From JBOHHM01 sp050725495 (GTDB lineage: Bacteria > Pseudomonadota > Gammaproteobacteria > Burkholderiales > Burkholderiaceae_C): a DNA stretch of 16,705 nt. Location of the stretch: contig JBOHHM010000165.1 of the NCBI GenBank assembly GCA_050725495.1, forward strand, positions 1 to 16,705, in the 5' to 3' direction. The notes under the pieces were generated by a model. The model saw only the letters and a program-made list of their open reading frames with translations. It had not been told where the DNA came from and made no database searches. Of the stretch, positions 7,209-16,475 are shown piece by piece (within the stretch, counting starts at the first letter, position 1; each line of letters begins with the position of its first letter). Position numbers and translations under genes: made by a program.

Positions 7209-7993
7209 GTGACGCTTTCAGCCTCGATGACAAGGTGGTGGTGCTGACCGGCGCGGCCGGCATTATCGGCACCGAAGTGACCCGGGTTTTTCTGGAAGCG
7301 GGTGCACGCGTGTTCGCGATCGATCGCGAGGCGGAGTTGCTCGAACACAAACTCGGCGCAGCGCATGCGTCCCTGATGACCTATGCCGCGGACGTGGCGC
7401 GAACCGATTCGCTCCAGCAGGCCTGGGCCCTGCTAGAAGCGAAGTGGGGCATTCCCCACGCCTTGCTGAACAACGCGGCCACCAAGTCGGACAACTTCTT
7501 CGAGCCTTTTGAAAGCTTTCCGCTCGGGGACTGGAATGAGGTGATGGCCGTCAACCTGACCGGCGCGATGCTGTGCGCCCAGGTGTTCGGCGGTCCGATG
7601 GCGCAACGCGGCGGGGGCAGCATCGTCAACACCCTCTCGATCTACGGCATCGTTGCGCCCGACCAGCGGATTTACGAGGGCTCGCAGTACCTGGGCCGTG
7701 CCATCAATACGCCGGCGATCTATGCTGCCAGCAAGGCGGGCTTGTGGGGCTTGACCAAGTACCTGGCCAGTTATTGGGGGCACCGCGGCGTGCGGGTCAA
7801 TGCCGTGACGCCGGGCGGCGTGTTCAGCGGGCAGAACGATACCTTCGTGGGAAACTATTCGAAGCGCACGCCGCTGGGGCGCATGGCCCAGGCCGATGAC
7901 ATGGCCAACGCGATGCGCTACCTTGCCAGCGATGCCGCGAAGTACGTCACAGGGCATAACCTGGTGGTCGACGGAGGGTGGACGGTATGGTAG
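7205..7993 (+). CDS. Short-chain dehydrogenase/reductase (PtmA-like)
   Basis: A classical SDR of 262 residues. The NAD(P) loop is TGAAGIIG (15-22), followed by LLNNAA (88-92), catalytic Ser145 (NTLSIYG) and YAASK (Tyr173, Lys177), with NAVTPGG after that. It overlaps the CMP-synthetase by ATGA and the NeuB gene by 7 bases. In Campylobacter, PtmA is an SDR encoded next to the CMP-legionaminate synthetase PtmB and is linked to making legionaminic acid. This gene holds the same position relative to the synthetase. The exact reaction is not established by the sequence. It could instead modify the sugar nucleotide or a side branch. Confidence 0.82.
   Translation: MSDAFSLDDKVVVLTGAAGIIGTEVTRVFLEAGARVFAIDREAELLEHKLGAAHASLMTYAADVARTDSLQQAWALLEAKWGIPHALLNNAATKSDNFFEPFESFPLGDWNEVMAVNLTGAMLCAQVFGGPMAQRGGGSIVNTLSIYGIVAPDQRIYEGSQYLGRAINTPAIYAASKAGLWGLTKYLASYWGHRGVRVNAVTPGGVFSGQNDTFVGNYSKRTPLGRMAQADDMANAMRYLASDAAKYVTGHNLVVDGGWTVW
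7973..7978 (+). promoter_or_regulatory. Ribosome binding site selecting ATG 7987 for the NeuB-type gene
   Basis: GGAGGG sits eight bases before ATG 7987. The in-frame GTG at 7978 overlaps this site and is therefore unlikely to be the start. Confidence 0.65.
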
Positions 7994-9021
7994 CGGTGCA
8001 GCCTGTCTTCGTGATTGCGGAAGCCGGCGTCAACCACAACGGCGACCTCGCGCTGGCCCTGCGCCTGTGCGATGCGGCGCGGCAGTGCGGGGCGGATGCG
8101 GTCAAGTTCCAGACCTTCCGGGCCCAGGATCTGGTGGTGCCTGGCGCCCCCACGGCAGCGTATCAGTCGCGCCAGACCGGCGATCAGGACCAGTTCACCC
8201 TGCTGCAGCGGCTTGAACTGTCGCAAGCCCAGCACCAACAGATCAAGGCGTACTGCGACGCCATCGGCATCGAATTCTTTTCTACCCCGTTTTCAGTGGA
8301 AGCGGTGGACATGCTGGTCGGCCTGGGTGTTCGGCGCTTGAAACTCTCTTCCGGGGAGTTGACCCATCGCGCTTTGGTGGAGCATGCGGCAGCAACGCAG
8401 TTGCCCTTGCTGATGTCCACCGGCATGGCGACCATGGAGGAAATCGCTGAGGCCTTGCAATGGGCTGAGTCTGCACGGGGGCATTTGCGCGAGGTTGTGG
8501 TTTTGCATTGCACCTCGGCCTACCCGGCGCCCGATGAGGCACTCAACCTCCAGGCCATGCGCAGCATGGTGCGGGACCTGGGGCTAGGTGTCGGGTATTC
8601 CGACCACAGTTTGGGGATCGAGGCGCCCATAGCCGCCGTGGCGCTGGGAGCCAGCGTGATTGAAAAGCATATGACGCTGGACCGCGCTCTGCCGGGGCCC
8701 GATCACAGCGCTTCTTTGGAGCCCGATGAGTTTGCCCGCATGGTGCAAGGCATCCGGCGGGTGAGCGCCATGCTGGGCGACGGCGTCAAGGCCCCCCGGC
8801 CCGACGAGCTGGATACCGCACGTGTGGCGCGCCGCAGCGTGGTGGCCGCCGTCGACATCGCGGCGGGGGCGGCCGTGACAGCGGGCATGCTCATGTGCCG
8901 CCGGCCTGCCACCGGCATTGCCCCGCGGGATCTGCAGCGCGTGGTGGGCTTGCGCTTGCGCGAGGCCTTGCCTGCCGGCACCGTGCTGCAATGGGACCAC
9001 TTCGAAAGCGGGCCCGTCTGA
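7987..9021 (+). CDS. neuB: Nonulosonic acid synthase (NeuB/LegI family)
   Basis: Condenses a 2,4-diamino-type mannose-configured hexose with phosphoenolpyruvate to form a nine-carbon nonulosonic acid. The 344-residue length is normal. The TIM-barrel domain shows IAEAGVNHNGD, AVKFQTF, EFFSTPFS, LKLSSGEL, LMSTGMA, HCTSAYPAP, VGYSDHSLG and IEKHMTLD. A C-terminal SAF (antifreeze-like) domain follows from about residue 285, starting near ARRSVVAAVDIAAG. ATG 7987 is supported by GGAGGG eight bases upstream. It overlaps the SDR gene by 7 bases and the NeuC gene by TGATG. The presence of aminotransferase, acetyltransferase and dehydratase genes argues for legionaminate-type product (LegI) and against N-acetylneuraminate. 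Confidence 0.93.
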   Translation: MVAVQPVFVIAEAGVNHNGDLALALRLCDAARQCGADAVKFQTFRAQDLVVPGAPTAAYQSRQTGDQDQFTLLQRLELSQAQHQQIKAYCDAIGIEFFSTPFSVEAVDMLVGLGVRRLKLSSGELTHRALVEHAAATQLPLLMSTGMATMEEIAEALQWAESARGHLREVVVLHCTSAYPAPDEALNLQAMRSMVRDLGLGVGYSDHSLGIEAPIAAVALGASVIEKHMTLDRALPGPDHSASLEPDEFARMVQGIRRVSAMLGDGVKAPRPDELDTARVARRSVVAAVDIAAGAAVTAGMLMCRRPATGIAPRDLQRVVGLRLREALPAGTVLQWDHFESGPV

Positions 9022-10166
9022 TGAGGGCCCAGACCATTGCGCAACGCAAGCTCATCTACCTGAGTGGCACACGTGCCGACTTCGGACTGATGAAGTCCAC
9101 ACTGCAGCAGGCTGCCCGGGTGATGGACCTGAGCGTGGTGGCCACGGGCATGCACCTGGAGGCAGCCTATGGCTGCACGGTCGATGAGATTCGTGCCGCC
9201 GGTTTGCGAGTGTGCGCCGAGGTGCCGGTGGATGTGCGCACGCGCACGCCGCAAAGCATGTCGGCCGCGGTAGGCGCATGCCTGATGGGCGTGACCGAGG
9301 TGCTGGCGCGTGAGCGCCCCGATATGCTGTTGCTGCTGGGCGACCGTGGCGAGATGCTGGCAGGGGCGATAGCCGCTTTGCATCTGGGCATTGTCTGCGC
9401 GCACATCCATGGCGGCGAACGCTCGGGCACGGTGGACGAACCTGTACGCCATGCCATTAGCAAGCTCAGCGCCTATCACTTTGTGGCCACAGAAGGCTCG
9501 CGCCAGCGCCTGCTTCGCATGGGTGAGGCGGCCGAGCGCATTTTCGTGACCGGCGCGCCGGGCCTGGATGAACTCGTGAGCGACACGGGACTCCCGGCCC
9601 ACGACTGCCGAGAGCAGTTGGGCCTGCCGGCGGACGCAGGCTTTGTCTTGGCCTTGTTTCACCCCGTGGTGCAGCAGGCGGGGGACGCCTACAGGCAAAC
9701 CACCGCCCTGCTTGAAGCCTTGCAACAGCTGGGTTTGCCGGTGGTCTGGCTGGAGCCCAACGCCGATGCCGGTTCGCTGGAAATACTGCGCGCCCTCGAT
9801 GAGCAGGCCCTGCCGGCCCATTCCCGGCGCGTCCAGCATTTGGCTCGACCCTTGTTTTGCGCCGCCCTGCAGCATTGCGCTTTGCTGGTGGGCAACTCCT
9901 CGTCCGGCATCATCGAGGCCGCTTCATTCGGCACGCCCGTGGTCAATGTGGGTGACAGGCAGCGATTGCGGGAACGCAACAGCAATGTGACCGATGTGCC
10001 GGCCCAGATGTATGCGATTCTGGTGGCGCTGCACGCGGCGCTCGAACAGGGACGCTGGCCATGCAACAATCTGTACGGAAACGGCCATGCCGGCGAGCGC
10101 ATCACGGAACTGTTGGCGAGCTTGCCGCTGGAGCCGGCCCTTCTCGAAAAAACCAACAGCTACTGA
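9021..10166 (+). CDS. neuC: Hydrolysing UDP-sugar 2-epimerase (NeuC/LegG family)
   Basis: Hydrolyses and 2-epimerises an NDP-N-acetyl-sugar to a free mannose-configured sugar plus NDP. In Legionella, LegG uses UDP-N,N'-diacetylbacillosamine. The protein has 381 residues. Motifs in order: SGTRADFGLMK near the N-terminus, LLLLGDRGEML, IHGGERSGTVDEPVRHAI, TGAPGLDE, and in the C-terminal half VVWLEPNADAG and LLVGNSSSGIIEAASFGTPVVN. These cover the usual NeuC catalytic and UDP-binding segments. The start ATG 9021 overlaps the NeuB stop (TGATG); no strong Shine-Dalgarno is visible, consistent with coupling. The free sugar product would feed the adjacent NeuB. Confidence 0.93.
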   Translation: MRAQTIAQRKLIYLSGTRADFGLMKSTLQQAARVMDLSVVATGMHLEAAYGCTVDEIRAAGLRVCAEVPVDVRTRTPQSMSAAVGACLMGVTEVLARERPDMLLLLGDRGEMLAGAIAALHLGIVCAHIHGGERSGTVDEPVRHAISKLSAYHFVATEGSRQRLLRMGEAAERIFVTGAPGLDELVSDTGLPAHDCREQLGLPADAGFVLALFHPVVQQAGDAYRQTTALLEALQQLGLPVVWLEPNADAGSLEILRALDEQALPAHSRRVQHLARPLFCAALQHCALLVGNSSSGIIEAASFGTPVVNVGDRQRLRERNSNVTDVPAQMYAILVALHAALEQGRWPCNNLYGNGHAGERITELLASLPLEPALLEKTNSY

Positions 10167-10188
10167 AGACCACACCCCCGTTTTGCCC

Positions 10189-10826
10189 GTGACAACGATT
10201 GTGCCCACCACGCCCGAGGTTTCCACGCTGCTGCTGTTTGGCGCCGGCGGCCATGCGCGCGTCGTGGCGGACGCGGCCCTGCTGACGCCAGCCTGGCGCC
10301 ACGTCCTTGCGTGCGACCGCGATCCCGCGCGTTGCGTGGGTGAACTGTTGCCCGATGTGCCCCTGCTGCCGCTATTGGATGCTGGGCGCATCGACACCAT
10401 GGTTCATGTGGCGATTGGCAACAATGCCGCGCGCGAACGCGAAGCTGCCTTCTGGGGGCATGAGCGCCTGGTCACGGTGGTGCATCCGCAGGCGGTGTTG
10501 TCGCCCTTTGCACGGCTGGAGGCGGGCTGCTTTGTGGCGGCGGGTGCGATTGTGGGCCCTGGCGCCCGGGTCGGCCCGGGAACCATCATCAATCATGCGG
10601 CGATCATCGACCATGATGTGCAGGTGGGTGCGTTTTCACACATCGCGCCGCACGCCACGCTGGGCGGGGCTGTTGGCATAGGCCGGCGTGTGTTGGTGGG
10701 GGCGGGGGCCGTGGTGCTGCCGGGTGTGACGGTTGCCGACGACGTAGTGATCGGTGCCGGCGCCGTGGTGCGTGAGGCCTTGCTGGAGCCCGGCACCTAT
10801 GTGGGCGTGCCCGCCAGGAGGGTTCA

Positions 10827-10830
<4 letters not shown>
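10189..10830 (+). CDS. Sugar O/N-acyltransferase, PglD/NeuD (LegH-like) family
   Basis: An acetyl-CoA-dependent N-acetyltransferase of about 213 residues, expected to acetylate the 4-amino group of the UDP-amino-sugar made by the next gene. The N-terminal Rossmann-like domain binds the UDP-sugar (LLLFGAGGHARVVADA). The C-terminal left-handed beta-helix shows hexapeptide repeats such as VGPGARVGPGT, VGIGRRVLVGAGAVVLPG and VVIGAGAVVREAL, ending with GTYVGVPARRV. His residues in NHAAIIDHDV and HIAPHATLGG match the usual catalytic region. The start is unclear: GTG 10189 is chosen, with TTG 10183 and GTG 10201 as alternatives, none with a good ribosome-binding site. It lies 22 bases after neuC and overlaps the next gene by ATGA. 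NeuD-type sialate O-acetyltransferase is the alternative, less likely beside this aminotransferase. Confidence 0.85.
10816..10822 (+). promoter_or_regulatory. Ribosome binding site for the CBS-aminotransferase fusion
   Basis: AGGAGGG lies four bases before ATG 10827. It supports a start that includes the CBS domains in the fusion protein, although the spacing is short. Confidence 0.55.
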
Positions 10831-12318
<1,488 letters not shown>

Positions 12319-12332
<14 letters not shown>

Positions 12333-14142
12333 GGAGGTCCTGTCCTTGCTGACGGTAGACCTGCTTTTGGTGGCGGTCGCGTGGTGGCTTGCTTTCTGGT
12401 TGCGCTTCAACCTGGACACGCCTGAGGAGTTTGAGAAACTTGCCTGGCGCAGCAGTCCGTGGGTCTTGCTGGGCTTTGCCCTGGGTCTGGTGATGGCCCG
12501 TGTCTACCGCCAGGTCTGGCGTTACAGCGGCCTGCCCGAGTTGCGGCAGCTGGCTTTGGGGGTGACGCTGGGGGGGGTGCTGTCTGCCGCCGCCGTGTTG
12601 ATGCTGCGCTACCCGAATTTCCCGCGTTCGGTGCTCTTGCTGCTGCCATTTCTGGCACTGGTGCTGCTGGGCGCGGCCCGCGCGGGCTGGCGTACCTTGG
12701 CTGAACGGTCGTCGCATCCAGAGGGCGCGCGCCCCCTGCTGATTGTGGGCTCGCTGCACGATGCCTCGGACGCCCTGCGCGCACTCAAAGGCTCCAGCCA
12801 GTGGCATCCGGTGGGCATTGTCTCGCCCGTGGTGGCGGAGCAGGGGTGCTCTTTGCAGAATGTGCCGGTCCTCGGTGCTATTCGTTCAATAGCGGATATC
12901 GCCCGTGCCACGGGGGCTGCCACTGCCTTGGTGGCCAGTCCCCCGGGCTCCGCCGAGCGCCGCGAGGTGCTGCTGCAGTCCAACGGGGCGGGCCTGACCC
13001 TGTTGACCATGCCGCGCCCCGATGAATGGCTGCGCACCGACCGCGGCGATGGCGTCGGCCCGCGCAAGGTCGAACTGGAGGACCTGCTCGGCCGCGAACC
13101 CGTGCAGCTCGATGTCAAGGGACTGTCCGAGCTGCTGTCGGGTCAGACCGTGCTGGTCACGGGCGCGGGCGGCTCGATCGGCTCCGAGCTGTGCCGCCAG
13201 ATTGCGCGCTTCGGCGTGGCGCGGCTGGTCTGCGTGGATGTGTCGGAGTTCGCCGTGTATCGGCTGGAGCAGGAGTTGCGCGAGGCCCACCCGCAGATGC
13301 AGGGCTTGTATTACACCGCCAATGTGCGCGAGCTCGACCGGCTGCAGGCCATTGCCCAGCGGCACAAGCCGGCCGTGGTGTTTCATGCCGCGGCCTACAA
13401 GCATGTGCCGCTGATGGAGGAGCACAATGAAATCGAGGCCCTGCGCACCAATGTGCTGGGCACGCTGAACTCGGCGCGTGTCGCAGGCGAATGCGGCGCC
13501 CGGCGCTTTGTGCTGGTTTCCACCGACAAGGCAGTCAACCCGACCAACATCATGGGCGCCAGCAAGCGCCTGGCCGAGCTCGTCGTGCAGGCCGTGGCGA
13601 CCGAATTCGCGGCCACCCAGTATGTGTCGGTGCGCTTCGGCAATGTGCTGGGTTCCAGCGGCTCGGTCGTGCCACTGTTCACGGCGCAGATCGCGCGGGG
13701 CGGGCCGGTCACGGTCACGCATCCGGCTATCGTGCGCTACTTCATGACGATTCCCGAGGCGGCCCAGTTGGTGCTGCAGGCCGGCCTGATGGGGCGCTCG
13801 GGCCAGATTTTCGTGCTCGACATGGGCGAGCCGGTCAAGATTGTGGAGTTGGCGCGCATTCTGATCCGCCTCTCGGGCAAGACCGAGCAGGAGATCCCAA
13901 TTGCTTACACGGGCCTGCGTCCTGGCGAGAAACTCTTCGAGGAACTGCTGGCCAACGGCGAAACCACCGAGGCCACGCCGCACCCCAAGCTGCGCGTGGC
14001 CAAGACCTCGGGCCGGCAGGCGATCGATGTTGCCGCCGTGATGCACTGGGTCGCCCAAGCCGGCCCGGCGCCGGCCAGTGATCAAGTGCGCGAGTGGCTG
14101 CGCCATCAAGTTCCCGAATACGCAGCGCCTGGTGTTGTTTGA
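12319..14142 (+). CDS. Membrane-anchored UDP-GlcNAc 4,6-dehydratase (WbpM/PglF/CapD family)
   Basis: Makes UDP-4-keto-6-deoxy-GlcNAc, the first step of diacetylbacillosamine and legionaminate synthesis by the UDP route. Length is 607 residues, normal for the long form. Four hydrophobic segments lie within residues 8-122, anchoring it in the inner membrane. A first Rossmann-like domain begins near 138 (RPLLIVGS). The catalytic SDR domain has TGAGGSIG (281-288), FHAAAYKHVP (355-364), and VSTDKAVNPTN followed by MGASK, giving Met412 and Lys416. Met in the usual Tyr position is typical of WbpM-type enzymes. Start is GTG 12319, with GAGGA five bases upstream, inside the end of the aminotransferase gene. 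As with wbpM in Pseudomonas, it stands at the 3' end of the sugar locus. The C6-epimerising FlaA1-like type cannot be fully excluded. Confidence 0.92.
12877..12893. repeat. 17-base perfect inverted repeat GCTATT-N5-AATAGC
   Basis: GCTATTCGTTCAATAGC has perfect six-base arms around a five-base loop. It lies in frame within the dehydratase gene, in the linker-like region between the first Rossmann domain and the catalytic domain. Confidence 0.5.
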
Positions 14143-14147
14143 CTAAA

Positions 14148-14163
14148 GAGGCCGCTGGCCCTC
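14148..14163. terminator. Weak hairpin after the dehydratase gene
   Basis: GAGGCCGCTGGCCCTC can form a short GC stem just after the stop at 14142. A T-containing stretch follows only about 25 bases later. With two genes converging it may serve as a terminator in either direction, but it lacks a clear U-tract. Confidence 0.25.
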
Positions 14164-14181
14164 GGAATACGGCCATGTGCC

Positions 14182-14198
14182 GCTATTGTTTTGATGGC
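14182..14198. repeat. 17-base near-palindrome between convergent genes
   Basis: GCTATTGTTTTGATGGC has one mismatch between its five-base arms. It lies in the short gap between the dehydratase and the LON-domain gene, which converge here. The T-rich centre could help end transcription, but that is only a guess. Confidence 0.4.
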
Positions 14199-14206
14199 AT
14201 TCTGGG

Positions 14207-14839
14207 TCAGCTCGCTATGCCCGTGCGCGCGAGCACATCGCTCACGAGTTCGAGTCGCAACAGCGGGTTGTCCAGCTCCATCAGGCGCTGCTTGAGCTGC
14301 AGCGGCAAGGGCAGCAGTTCACACCAGCGGTTGGCCACCCAGCCGCAGTCGTCGAACTGCCACGGCCCCTGCAGCGGCAGCTGGTCCGATGGCCCCGCGC
14401 GTCGCTGCAGTGTCTGGACCAGCCTGGCCAGCGCCTCGGCCGTGCCCCTGAGGTCGTCGGGCACGGGCACGCTCAGGTCGTTGTCCACGCGCTGCACATC
14501 GGCCACCCACAGCCCGTGGGACAGTTGCTCGTGGCGGCTGATGCGAAAGCGCTGGATACCACTGCAGCGGATGTTCATCAAGCCCGGCTGCGGCGCTTCG
14601 AAATGGCTGATGGTCGCCAGGGTGCCGACGCTGCCGAAGGTCTCCTGGACGCCAGGGCGACGCACTTCGGTGCCCTGCGTCAGCGCGACCACACCGAACG
14701 GCGCGCCCGCCTTGTGGCATTTGCCGATCATGTCGAGGTAGCGCACCTCGAAAATCCGCAGTGGCAGCAGGCCGCCGGGGAACAGCACGGTGCCCAGCGG
14801 AAACAGAGGGAGAGAGGAAAGGGTCAGGGCCTGCGTCAT
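14207..14839 (-). CDS. LON substrate-binding-domain protein
   Basis: A 210-residue stand-alone protein with the N-terminal substrate-binding domain of Lon protease, lacking the ATPase and peptidase parts. It begins with LPLFPLGTVLFPGG and LPLRIFEVRYLDM, the family signature. FGVVALTQG, GTLATISHF and IRCSGIQRFRI follow, with a helical C-terminus ending in LELVSDVLARTG. The function of such proteins is not well defined. ATG 14839 is preferred over ATG 14866 because GGTGA stands just before it, and because the longer form would leave only 25 bases to the divergent YggT gene. It faces away from the sugar locus operon, marking the end of that unit. Confidence 0.88.
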   Translation of the reverse strand: MTQALTLSSLPLFPLGTVLFPGGLLPLRIFEVRYLDMIGKCHKAGAPFGVVALTQGTEVRRPGVQETFGSVGTLATISHFEAPQPGLMNIRCSGIQRFRISRHEQLSHGLWVADVQRVDNDLSVPVPDDLRGTAEALARLVQTLQRRAGPSDQLPLQGPWQFDDCGWVANRWCELLPLPLQLKQRLMELDNPLLRLELVSDVLARTGIAS

Positions 14840-14891
14840 CTGTTCACCACGTCTGGCCGCTATCATCCCATGACCTGATCGACCTGCATCG
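14840..14891. promoter_or_regulatory. Divergent intergenic region, presumed promoters for LON-domain and YggT genes
   Basis: These 52 bases separate two divergently read genes, so promoters for both should lie in or near them. A TATCAT at 14861-14866 could be a -10 for the + strand, but no matching -35 is evident. No convincing operator is seen. Confidence 0.3.
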
Positions 14892-15446
14892 ATGTTTCAC
14901 CAAATCATTTCATTCCTGCTCGACGTGGCGGCCGGCCTGCTGGGCGGCGCCTGCTTGTTACGGCTGTACATGCAGCAGCAGCGCGTGCCCTTTGGCAACC
15001 CCGTGGGCAGCTTGGTGTTTGCGCTGACCGACTGGCTGGTGCTGCCGCTGCGCCGCCTCGTGCCGGCTGTCGGGCGCTGGGATCTGGCCAGTCTGGTGGC
15101 TGCGTTTCTGCTGCAGCTGGCTCAGTTCGTCTTGCTGTGGCTGCTGGCCGGGGCCGCGGGTGGCAGTTTGGCCCTGCTGCCAGTGCTGGCCGTTTTTGGC
15201 CTCGCGCGGCTGGTGATTTCGGGGTTGACGGGCCTGTTGATTGTTTACGCCATCCTGTCATGGATGCAGGGGCACTCGTCCCCGCTGTTTGGCGTGATCG
15301 ACCGGCTCTGCGCGCCGCCCCTCAAACCCCTGCGCCGGCTCATTCCGATGGTCGGCGGCATGGATTTGTCACCGCTGGCCCTGTTGGTGCTGCTGCAGGT
15401 GGCGGCCATCGTGCTGGGCCATCTGCAGGCCGCAGTGTTGCGCTGA
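14892..15446 (+). CDS. YggT-family integral membrane protein
   Basis: A 184-residue inner-membrane protein with two tandem YGGT modules. The first covers residues 1-75, ending near LTDWLVLPLRRLVPAVGRWD. The second covers 115-184, with AILSWMQGHSSPLFG, then CAPPLKPLRRLIPMVGGMD. Each module pairs a hydrophobic helix with the P-x-R/K-R-x-[IV]-P motif. About four hydrophobic segments are apparent. Family members are linked to cell-envelope or osmotic functions, but no defined activity is known. The ATG follows a weak upstream site. It reads towards accD, with only 46 bases between the two stops. Confidence 0.9.
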   Translation: MFHQIISFLLDVAAGLLGGACLLRLYMQQQRVPFGNPVGSLVFALTDWLVLPLRRLVPAVGRWDLASLVAAFLLQLAQFVLLWLLAGAAGGSLALLPVLAVFGLARLVISGLTGLLIVYAILSWMQGHSSPLFGVIDRLCAPPLKPLRRLIPMVGGMDLSPLALLVLLQVAAIVLGHLQAAVLR

Positions 15447-15492
15447 GAAGGCGCGAATCGGCAGTGCGAATGAAGTTGCTGTGCAGCCGGCG

Positions 15493-16365
15493 TCAGACCA
15501 CGGCGTCGGCGGGCTGGCGCTGCAACATGGCCAGCGTGCTGGCCATGGTCTTGCGCAATTCGCGGCGGTCGCAGATGAAGTCGATCGCGCCTTTTTGCTG
15601 CAGGAATTCGGCGCGCTGGAAACCCTCGGGCAGGGTTACGCGCACCGTGGATTCGATCACGCGCGGGCCGGCAAAGCCGATCAGGGCCTTGGGCTCGGCG
15701 ATCACCACGTCACCGACAAAGGCAAAACCTGCGCTCACGCCGCCCATGGTCGGGTCGGTCAGCACGCTGATGTAGGGCAGGCCCTTCTTGGCCAGGCGCG
15801 TCAGCGCGGCATTGGTCTTGGCCATCTGCATCAGCGACAGCAGGCCTTCCTGCATGCGGGCGCCGCCGGTGGCCGTGAAGCAGATGAACGGCACTTTCTG
15901 CTCGACGGCGGTTTCCACGCCGCGCACAAAGCGCTCACCGACCACGCTACCCATGCTGCCTCCCATGAAGTCGAACTCAAAGCAGGCCGCCACCACATTG
16001 ATGCTGTGTACCGCGCCACCCATGACCACCAGCGCATCGGTCTCGCCCGTGTTTTCCAGCGCTTCCTTGAGGCGCTCGGGGTATTTGCGGCTGTCCTTGA
16101 ACTTCAGCGCATCGACCGGGATGACTTCCTGGCCGACCTCGTAGCGGCCTTCGGCGTCCAAAAAGGCGTTGAGCCGGGCCCGTGCGCCGATGCGGTGGTG
16201 GTGGTTGCAGTTCGGGCAAACGTTCTGGTTTTGTTCCAGATCGGTCTTGTAGAGCACGGTTTCGCAGCTCGGACACTTGATCCACAGACCTTCGGGAACG
16301 CTGCGGCGCTCGGTGCGGTCGGTGTGCTGGATTTTCGGGGGCAGCAGTTTTTCAAGCCAACTCAT
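15493..16365 (-). CDS. accD: Acetyl-CoA carboxylase carboxyltransferase subunit beta
   Basis: Beta subunit of the carboxyltransferase that, with AccA, moves the carboxyl from biotin-carrier protein to acetyl-CoA, giving malonyl-CoA for fatty acid synthesis. At 290 residues it is the standard length. The N-terminal zinc ribbon has Cys31, Cys34, Cys50 and Cys53 (CPSC and CPNC). The crotonase-like domain shows FDFMGGSMGSVVGERF, TATGGARMQEG (165-174), LTDPTMGGVSAGFA and LIGFAGPRVIE. AAGGAG five bases upstream fixes the start. It lies downstream of trpA on the same strand, as is common in betaproteobacteria, separated by 110 bases holding an unusual palindromic array. Confidence 0.97.
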   Translation of the reverse strand: MSWLEKLLPPKIQHTDRTERRSVPEGLWIKCPSCETVLYKTDLEQNQNVCPNCNHHHRIGARARLNAFLDAEGRYEVGQEVIPVDALKFKDSRKYPERLKEALENTGETDALVVMGGAVHSINVVAACFEFDFMGGSMGSVVGERFVRGVETAVEQKVPFICFTATGGARMQEGLLSLMQMAKTNAALTRLAKKGLPYISVLTDPTMGGVSAGFAFVGDVVIAEPKALIGFAGPRVIESTVRVTLPEGFQRAEFLQQKGAIDFICDRRELRKTMASTLAMLQRQPADAVV

Positions 16366-16370
16366 GGTTG

Positions 16371-16376
16371 CTCCTT
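16371..16376 (-). promoter_or_regulatory. Ribosome binding site of accD
   Basis: AAGGAG on the minus strand, five bases before the accD ATG. It lies just outside the palindromic array, so a folded array would stand directly upstream of it in the mRNA. Confidence 0.7.
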
Positions 16377-16380
16377 AAGG

Positions 16381-16474
16381 ATGACGCGCTGCGCGCATGA
16401 CTTCGCTGCGCATCGATGACCCAATGATGGCGTGTCATGGCGCGCAGCGAGGTCATTGAGCGAAGCGAAGTCAT
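16381..16474. repeat. Symmetric array of three ATGAC and three GTCAT elements (long imperfect stem-loop)
   Basis: ATGAC occurs at 16381, 16397 and 16416, and its reverse complement GTCAT at 16434, 16452 and 16470. The spacing is regular, 16-19 bases. The 15-mer at 16397-16411 pairs at 14 of 15 positions with each of 16442-16456 and 16460-16474. Overall the two halves form an imperfect stem of about 30 bp around a loop that contains the inner ATGAC/GTCAT pair. It fills the gap between trpA and accD. It could be a dispersed palindromic repeat, an mRNA processing or stability structure, or an attenuator. Confidence 0.7.
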
Positions 16475-16475
16475 T

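Noticed and set aside
7987..9021. N-acetylneuraminic (sialic) acid synthase
   Set aside because: NeuB and NeuC alone would allow it, but the co-encoded dehydratase, aminotransferase and acetyltransferase point to a 5,7-diamino nonulosonate.
14170..14182. Intrinsic terminator CGGC-CATGT-GCCG followed by T-rich DNA
   Set aside because: The stem is only four pairs and the following stretch is broken by A and G; too weak to list as a feature.
15481..16419. Plus-strand open frame opposite accD
   Set aside because: The minus strand encodes full-length AccD with all motifs; the plus frame is a shadow rich in His, Gln and Gly.
16381..16474. CRISPR array
   Set aside because: Units are only 5-15 bases, half are inverted, and there are no constant repeats with unique spacers; it is a palindromic array.
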